Shown in pieces: positions 5,852-9,495 of a stretch of DNA of 9,495 nt (position 1 is its first letter; each line of letters begins with the position of its first letter). The position numbers were made by a program, and so were the translations under genes. This DNA comes from Eubacteriales bacterium (GTDB lineage Bacteria > Bacillota_A > Clostridia > Lachnospirales > Lachnospiraceae), in the NCBI GenBank assembly GCA_030527765.1, contig JAUNAE010000130.1, forward strand, positions 1-9,495, given 5' to 3'. A model generated the notes under the pieces. It saw only the letters and a program-made list of their open reading frames with translations, was not told the DNA's origin and searched no databases.

Positions 5852-6799
5852 TTATTCAAAGCATGTCGGATGGAACTTTGCAGCCATTTTTTCGATTGCA
5901 TCTACAGACAAGTAGCATCCTGTCATATCTGTCAGACCGATTTCAAAGATATTTCCGTTCTTTACTGCAGTCAGATCTGCCAGTGCTTCGTTGTTCTGAA
6001 GGAAATCCAGTTTGGTCTGCAGAGGATCAGATGCCAGATAATCCATTACAATGATGTACTCCGGATCAGCGTCAATCACGCTCTCCCAGTCAACGCTCAT
6101 CCAGTTTTTCTCGGTACCTTCAAAAATATTTTTTCCACCGGCAAGGTTAATCATATCTGTAGGAAGTCCCGCACTTGCAGTGAACGGTGCATCCTCTCCG
6201 GAATCATAGATGAATACTGTTACCGGTTCCTCATCTTTCACAGCTTCCTGCACTGCTGCTACTCTGTCCTTCATGTCTGTTACGATTTCAGAAGCTCTAT
6301 CCTGTACCTGGAAAATTTCTCCGAGATTCTCAAAATCTGTGTATACGCTTTCCATTGTTGCCGGAGGTGTCTCTACCTGCGGTACATAGGTCATAATGTC
6401 GTTGTCGGCACAGAAGGACTGTGGGAAGTTTTTATCAGAAAATGTAGAAGCCCATCCTGTCAGGAAATCCGGCTCAACTCCAAGAAGAACTTCCTGAGAT
6501 GGATTTCCATCAGCAAGATTTTCAAGCTTCGCAAATGCTTCCTCATATGCAGGGGAAATGGCATTGTCCATGTAGCCATATCCTACAATCTTATCTTCCA
6601 GACCAAGAGCCATCAGCATCTCTGTAGCAAAGCCTGCCAGAGAAACGACTCTTTCCGGTACTTTGTCATAAGTTACGTCCACAGTTTCACCGTCAATGGT
6701 GTTTGGAACAGTTACCGCAGCGGAAACCGCAGCAGATCCAAGCAGGGAAATTCCCATTGCAGCAGTCAGAATGGCAGCCATCATTTGTTTCTTTTTCAT
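5852..6799 (-). CDS. btuF: Cobalamin/corrinoid ABC transporter substrate-binding protein
   Basis: The 315-residue exported protein captures the ligand for the BtuCD-like importer. It has the periplasmic-binding-protein class III pattern: ERVVSLAGFATEMLMALGLEDKIVG near the N-terminus, the NPSQEVLLGVEPDFL segment, and VDWESVIDADPEYIIVMD in the second lobe. ATG at 6799 is chosen because AAGGAGG at 6808-6814 is 8 nt upstream; an in-frame ATG at 6820 lies upstream of that site. The signal peptide MKKKQMMAAILTAAMGISLL ends in LLGS rather than LLGC. There is no lipobox cysteine, and VSA-A at about residues 25-28 offers a signal peptidase I site. First gene of the operon, directly behind a cobalamin riboswitch. 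Confidence 0.9.
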   Translation of the reverse strand: MKKKQMMAAILTAAMGISLLGSAAVSAAVTVPNTIDGETVDVTYDKVPERVVSLAGFATEMLMALGLEDKIVGYGYMDNAISPAYEEAFAKLENLADGNPSQEVLLGVEPDFLTGWASTFSDKNFPQSFCADNDIMTYVPQVETPPATMESVYTDFENLGEIFQVQDRASEIVTDMKDRVAAVQEAVKDEEPVTVFIYDSGEDAPFTASAGLPTDMINLAGGKNIFEGTEKNWMSVDWESVIDADPEYIIVMDYLASDPLQTKLDFLQNNEALADLTAVKNGNIFEIGLTDMTGCYLSVDAIEKMAAKFHPTCFE

Positions 6800-6837
6800 T
6801 GAGTTTTCCTCCTTAAACATTTGAAGATTCGGCTGCC

Positions 6838-7025
6838 ATGTCTCTGTAGGTCTTCTGACTCGTCCGTCCTATTCTGTATCTGCCTTCTCAGATTTCTCCA
6901 ATGACTGGCTTTCGCCAACGATACAGAACCGGTACTTACAGCGGTATTCCCGTGCAGGGTTCGCACCTGCTTCCCTTATTCATTCATGCTGCTGTTACCA
7001 CAGCATGACCACAGTAGCCTAGTCT
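6838..7025 (-). ncRNA. Cobalamin riboswitch
   Basis: On the - strand the leader of the B12 operon shows the cobalamin aptamer landmarks in order. These are a P2-type hairpin (CATGCTG...CAGCATG near 6984-7006), the conserved AAGGGAAGC (6977-6969), GGTGCGAACCCTGC, CCGCTGTAAG (6944-6935), and the B12 box-like GAGTCAGAAGACCTACAG (6861-6844). CTGTGG (7014-7009) can pair with CTACAG (6849-6844) as P1. No T-run follows before the ribosome-binding site at 6808-6814, so control of translation initiation is more likely than termination. End points are approximate. Confidence 0.9.
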
Positions 7026-7046
7026 CGTTAAATTTTGAACAGTTTG

Positions 7047-7075
7047 ATTGTAGCACAATAATTCATTAATGTGAA
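7047..7075 (-). promoter_or_regulatory. Promoter of the B12 transport operon
   Basis: On the - strand TTCACA (7075-7070), a 17-nt spacer, and TACAAT (7052-7047) preceded by TGC (extended -10). The predicted start near 7040 lies just upstream of the riboswitch. Each hexamer has one mismatch to consensus. Confidence 0.7.
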
Positions 7076-7163
7076 GAAATATTCTCTTCCGAATATACAG
7101 TCGTGAATAAACAGTTGCACTATTATAACTATTGACCCAGAAATAAAATATCCTTATGCAAAG

Positions 7164-7221
7164 AAAAACTCTCCCATGAACAAACAGTTGAATGTTTTAC
7201 TCTTTGTTCAAAGGAGAGTTT
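7164..7221 (-). terminator. Rho-independent terminator of the DUF1295 operon
   Basis: On the - strand a 9-bp stem (7221-7213 with 7174-7166) continues after a 2-by-2 internal loop as an 8-bp stem (7210-7203 with 7184-7177) around an 18-nt loop. A T-run (complement of 7164-7168) forms the end of the stem and follows it. It starts 6 nt after the last gene of the operon. Confidence 0.8.
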
Positions 7222-7226
7222 GTATA

Positions 7227-7718
7227 TTATAGTACGATTGCAATCAGGAAGCACAGCTGTGCCACTCCGTTGGTTCCCTGTTCGATCCAGTTGCTTCTGG
7301 CATCGGCAGGATCCAGTTTTTTGGCAAATATCATCATGGCGCACATGCCGAGTATTCCAAGGCCGTAGAATAACACAGCCGGAAAAGAAGTTATCTGTCC
7401 GACGATCGCTGCTGCGGAAATTTTTTCCCGATCGATCCAGAGGGATACAAGAATCAGAAGAAAGCCCGCAGGCATGAGAATTCGCATCTGAAGAAACAAA
7501 GGATAAATGTTCTTCTTCACAATGGCCACCAGAAACTTCCAGAGGCATTTCAATGCACCGGCAAGAATCACGAGAAACACGCCCACATAGAACCAGATAC
7601 TCTGAAATCTCAGGGACACAATGCTCATCATAATACTGAAGAATACCACTGGAATGCAGTCCACCAAAGCCATGGACACGGTGAATCCCTCAGGTACCTT
7701 TCCTTTCACGCCTCCCAT
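7227..7718 (-). CDS. Small multi-pass membrane protein of unknown function
   Basis: I do not recognise this 163-residue protein. It has four strongly hydrophobic segments, roughly residues 14-34, 38-62, 80-94 and 105-130, plus a hydrophobic C-terminal end (AQLCFLIAIVL). Short basic loops separate them, and no catalytic motif is evident. ATG at 7718 overlaps the upstream stop codon as TAATG, a common sign of coupled translation; an in-frame ATG at 7733 would add five residues but has no ribosome-binding site. It is the second gene of a two-gene operon with the DUF1295-like protein and is closed by its own terminator. The tight coupling suggests a shared membrane function, possibly a complex. 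Confidence 0.75.
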   Translation of the reverse strand: MGGVKGKVPEGFTVSMALVDCIPVVFFSIMMSIVSLRFQSIWFYVGVFLVILAGALKCLWKFLVAIVKKNIYPLFLQMRILMPAGFLLILVSLWIDREKISAAAIVGQITSFPAVLFYGLGILGMCAMMIFAKKLDPADARSNWIEQGTNGVAQLCFLIAIVL

Positions 7719-8512
7719 TATGCCACCAGCCATTTGTACTTCGCTACGCTGTACAGAGGAATGAACGGAATCATAATCGGAGTAGTTTTTACATACTTCT
7801 GGTATTCCGGATCCTGTCCGTAATTCTTGTTCTGTCGAATCTCAAGACGTCTCGCACCGCCAAACATAACATAGATAATTCCCAGATATCCAAGAAGTGC
7901 TGCGATCCACTGCCATACCGTATGATAAATATTGATGCCGGATACGAACACTCCGGTCCAGAACAGCATTTCACCCAGGTAATTAGGGCAGCGCACCAGA
8001 CGGAACAGTCCGGTATCGACAAATCTCTTTGGATTCTTTTTCTTTGCACTGTTTTTCTGAAGATCCGCTGTGGTTTCCACAGTCAGGCCGAGCACCATAA
8101 TGACAAAGCCTGCAATCGCGAATCCATCTGTTTTACCCCCTGCCTGAAGTCGGAACAGAACCGGAGATGTTTCACAGATATAGAGAAATGCTGCGGAAAT
8201 CCAGATTGCACATTTTGCACCTATGGACATTCCTTTGCCATCTTTGATTTCGTTCTTCATGGTTTTATTGTAAGAAGCACTCTTAAGTTCTCGATATCCC
8301 AGATAACCGCCAAGACGGAATCCGTATATGAGAAACATCACTGTCAGAAGTACGCATCCGACGCTGAATCCGCCTCGGAACATAATCATTAGGGCCACAC
8401 CAATCGCTGCAATCGCAGCTCCATACCCGATGGAAATAAACCACACATACTTCTTAAATCCCATAGCAGAAGCCAACATGGCAACCGCAAATAAAATGAA
8501 AAATTGTACCAT
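7718..8512 (-). CDS. DUF1295 / steroid 5-alpha-reductase-like membrane protein
   Basis: The 264-residue membrane protein carries the C-terminal signature of the DUF1295/steroid-reductase and isoprenylcysteine-methyltransferase superfamily. Residues 146-181 include E146, ADLQK, then KRFVDTGLFRLVRCPNYLGE and a hydrophobic WTGVFVSG. The usual R-H/C-PNY-F/L-GE core is here RCPNYLGE (Cys175, Glu181). In characterised relatives this region binds NADPH or S-adenosylmethionine; the substrate here is unknown, perhaps a membrane lipid. ATG at 8512 is chosen because AGGAGG lies 9 nt upstream; the longer in-frame start at 8539 falls inside a hairpin with no ribosome-binding site and would prefix the first membrane helix with polar residues. 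It is translationally coupled to the small membrane protein downstream. Confidence 0.82.
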   Translation of the reverse strand: MVQFFILFAVAMLASAMGFKKYVWFISIGYGAAIAAIGVALMIMFRGGFSVGCVLLTVMFLIYGFRLGGYLGYRELKSASYNKTMKNEIKDGKGMSIGAKCAIWISAAFLYICETSPVLFRLQAGGKTDGFAIAGFVIMVLGLTVETTADLQKNSAKKKNPKRFVDTGLFRLVRCPNYLGEMLFWTGVFVSGINIYHTVWQWIAALLGYLGIIYVMFGGARRLEIRQNKNYGQDPEYQKYVKTTPIMIPFIPLYSVAKYKWLVA

Positions 8513-8537
8513 ACCGTACACCCTCCTGTAACCTGAC

Positions 8538-8564
8538 ATAAGGTGTCCAAAAGTGACACCTTAT
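8538..8564. promoter_or_regulatory. Perfect inverted repeat just upstream of the DUF1295 gene
   Basis: ATAAGGTGTC (8538-8547) and its exact complement (8555-8564) flank a 7-nt spacer. The repeat ends shortly before the ribosome-binding site of the gene starting at 8512. It could be a repressor operator or an mRNA hairpin. On the + strand it is followed by a T-rich stretch, but no + strand gene precedes it. Confidence 0.6.
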
Positions 8565-8772
8565 ATTTTATTAGTAAAGCGGCATTCGCATTTTGCTCCG
8601 TTTCTTACTCATGAACGTTGGCTGCTTATCTACGTTCATAATGTATTGGCAACTGGTAATCCGTTGCGAATATCCGTTTGACATTACCAGAGTATTATAC
8701 TCCGATTTTTTGAAAATGGAGCAGATAATTTTCTGTCAATCGAATTGTTGCTCTGCACATTTGAAGCGGGGG
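8565..8772 (-). other. Intergenic region with promoter-like palindrome and nested inverted repeats
   Basis: No gene is seen here. On the - strand a consensus TATAAT (8699-8694) is embedded in the palindrome GAGTAT-T-ATACTC (8690-8702); no good -35 stands at the usual distance. Downstream are two 8-bp inverted repeats, 8653-8660 with 8683-8690 and 8611-8618 with 8632-8639. If transcription starts near 8687 the DUF1295 operon would have a structured leader of about 175 nt. No known riboswitch was recognised. Confidence 0.4.
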
Positions 8773-8790
8773 ACTTACTTGATTCGGTTA
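8773..8790. repeat. 18-nt direct repeat, copy 2, at the msrC stop codon
   Basis: ACTTACTTGATTCGGTTA is identical to 1444-1461. Its last three bases are, on the - strand, the msrC stop codon, matching its position at the NSS transporter stop. Confidence 0.85.
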
Positions 8791-9258
8791 AATCTCACAT
8801 ACCTGCTCCAGAACGCTCACAAATTTTTCGAGTCCTTCCTGGTCTCTCTCATCGAATCGTTCCAGCAGCGGACTGTCAATATCCAGTACCCCTACAACCT
8901 TCCCATCTTTGTGAATCGGGACGACAATCTCGGAATTTGAGGCGCTGTCACAGGCGATATGTCCCGGAAACTCATGTACATTTTTTACAAGCTGAGTTCG
9001 ATCCTCCTCTGCTGCCGTACCGCAGACCCCTCTTCCAAGAGCAATTCGCACGCAGGCAACTTTTCCCTGAAATGGTCCCAGCACCAGGCTGCCCTGATTC
9101 ATCAGATAGAACCCTGCCCAGTTCAAATCCGGAAGCGTGTCATAAATCAAAGCAGAAGCATTCGCTAATACCGGAAGCCACAGGTGCTCGTCTTCTGCGA
9201 GGGAAGTCAGCTGCTTCGCCATCATATCATAATCTACAAAATATTCTTCTTTTCTCAT
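8788..9258 (-). CDS. msrC: Free methionine-(R)-sulfoxide reductase (GAF domain)
   Basis: The 156-residue cytosolic enzyme reduces free L-methionine-(R)-sulfoxide to methionine, normally with thioredoxin. It is a single GAF domain with the family sequence LNWAGFYL, GPFQGKVAC, GRGVCGTAA and NVHEFPGHIACDSASNSEIVVPI. The three family cysteines are Cys69, Cys79 and Cys103, at the same 10- and 24-residue spacings as the E. coli enzyme, so it should be active. ATG at 9258 is preferred because GAGG lies 6 nt upstream; an ATG at 9270 is in frame but directly abuts its AAAGG. The gene stands alone and its upstream side holds the 53-bp tandem repeat. Confidence 0.93.
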   Translation of the reverse strand: MRKEEYFVDYDMMAKQLTSLAEDEHLWLPVLANASALIYDTLPDLNWAGFYLMNQGSLVLGPFQGKVACVRIALGRGVCGTAAEEDRTQLVKNVHEFPGHIACDSASNSEIVVPIHKDGKVVGVLDIDSPLLERFDERDQEGLEKFVSVLEQVCEI

Positions 9259-9320
9259 CTCAAACCTCATCCTTTCTAGTGTCCTCTAATCAGACATGTG
9301 GCTTTTCTTATATTCTCATG

Positions 9321-9495
9321 CCTGGTTCTGGAATTCTCTGTTCCCTGGCATGCTCTTCTCTTGTTTCCGCATGCCTGTTTCTGAGCTTCTCTGTTTTCTG
9401 GCATGCTCTTCTCTTGTTTCCGCATGCCTGATCCCCGACAACTTTATTTCCTGGCATGCTTTTTTCTTCTATCCGCATGCCTGTTTCCTGACATC
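9321..9495. repeat. 53-bp tandem repeat array with paired GCATGC palindromes
   Basis: Three full units (9321-9373, 9374-9426, 9427-9479) and the start of a fourth (9480-9495) repeat with an exact 53-bp period and run off the window edge. Units 1 and 2 are identical over their second half and differ at about six bases in the first; unit 3 is more diverged. Each unit contains GGCATGC and GCATGCC about 13 nt apart, able to form a 7-bp hairpin. A degraded unit may lie at about 9294-9320. The period is not a multiple of three, so this is not a coding repeat. Confidence 0.85.

Noticed and set aside
4001..6799. Siderophore or heme import as the function of the ABC operon
   Set aside because: The protein families allow it, but the cobalamin riboswitch in the leader points to corrinoid uptake.
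5870..6802. 310-codon plus-strand reading frame
   Set aside because: It lies antisense inside the binding-protein gene, is rich in Cys, His and Ser without any domain, and has no ribosome-binding site; it is a shadow of the real gene.
8745..9431. 228-codon plus-strand reading frame
   Set aside because: It is antisense to msrC and runs into the 53-bp repeats, whose period breaks frame; no recognisable protein.

Overview
The window looks like chromosomal DNA from a low-to-mid GC Gram-positive anaerobe, most likely a Clostridia/Lachnospiraceae-type gut bacterium. The inference rests on strong AGGAGG ribosome-binding sites, sigma-A style promoters, many Rho-independent terminators, an ECF sigma/zinc-finger anti-sigma pair, an HxlR regulator, a sodium-coupled NSS transporter, and a cobalamin-riboswitch-controlled B12 uptake operon without an outer-membrane receptor. 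No marker gene fixes the genus, and no integrase, transposase, phage gene, tRNA, rRNA or CRISPR array was seen.

Layout: (1) Positions 86-1265 on the + strand hold a translationally coupled ECF sigma factor and its membrane-anchored zinc-finger anti-sigma factor. (2) Positions 1266-1458 are non-coding and hold an unusual long inverted repeat built from three copies of one 11-12 nt word. (3) A minus-strand NSS family transporter (1459-2793) follows. Its leader has a good promoter, then a terminator-like hairpin about 10 nt after the expected transcription start, then two more hairpins. (4) An HxlR regulator (minus) and an FMN split-barrel protein (plus) diverge from a compact region where two promoters face each other next to a palindromic operator candidate. 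(5) A bidirectional terminator separates these from a minus-strand B12 transport operon: promoter, cobalamin riboswitch, binding protein, permease, ATPase (7075 down to 4001). (6) A minus-strand two-gene membrane operon (8512-7227) encodes a DUF1295/steroid-reductase-like protein and a small unrecognised membrane protein. It has a structured leader and its own terminator. (7) msrC, free methionine-(R)-sulfoxide reductase (9258-8788, minus), follows. (8) The right edge is a 53-bp tandem repeat with GCATGC palindromes that runs out of the window.

The genes do not form one pathway. The coherent functional units are the sigma/anti-sigma switch, the HxlR/flavin-protein pair (probably redox or electrophile response), the riboswitch-controlled corrinoid importer, and methionine-sulfoxide repair. 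I do not see a convincing new defence or mobile system. The best leads are non-coding: an 18-nt exact repeat placed identically at the stop codons of two genes 7.3 kb apart, the triple-word inverted repeat, the attenuator-like transporter leader, and the 53-bp repeat array.
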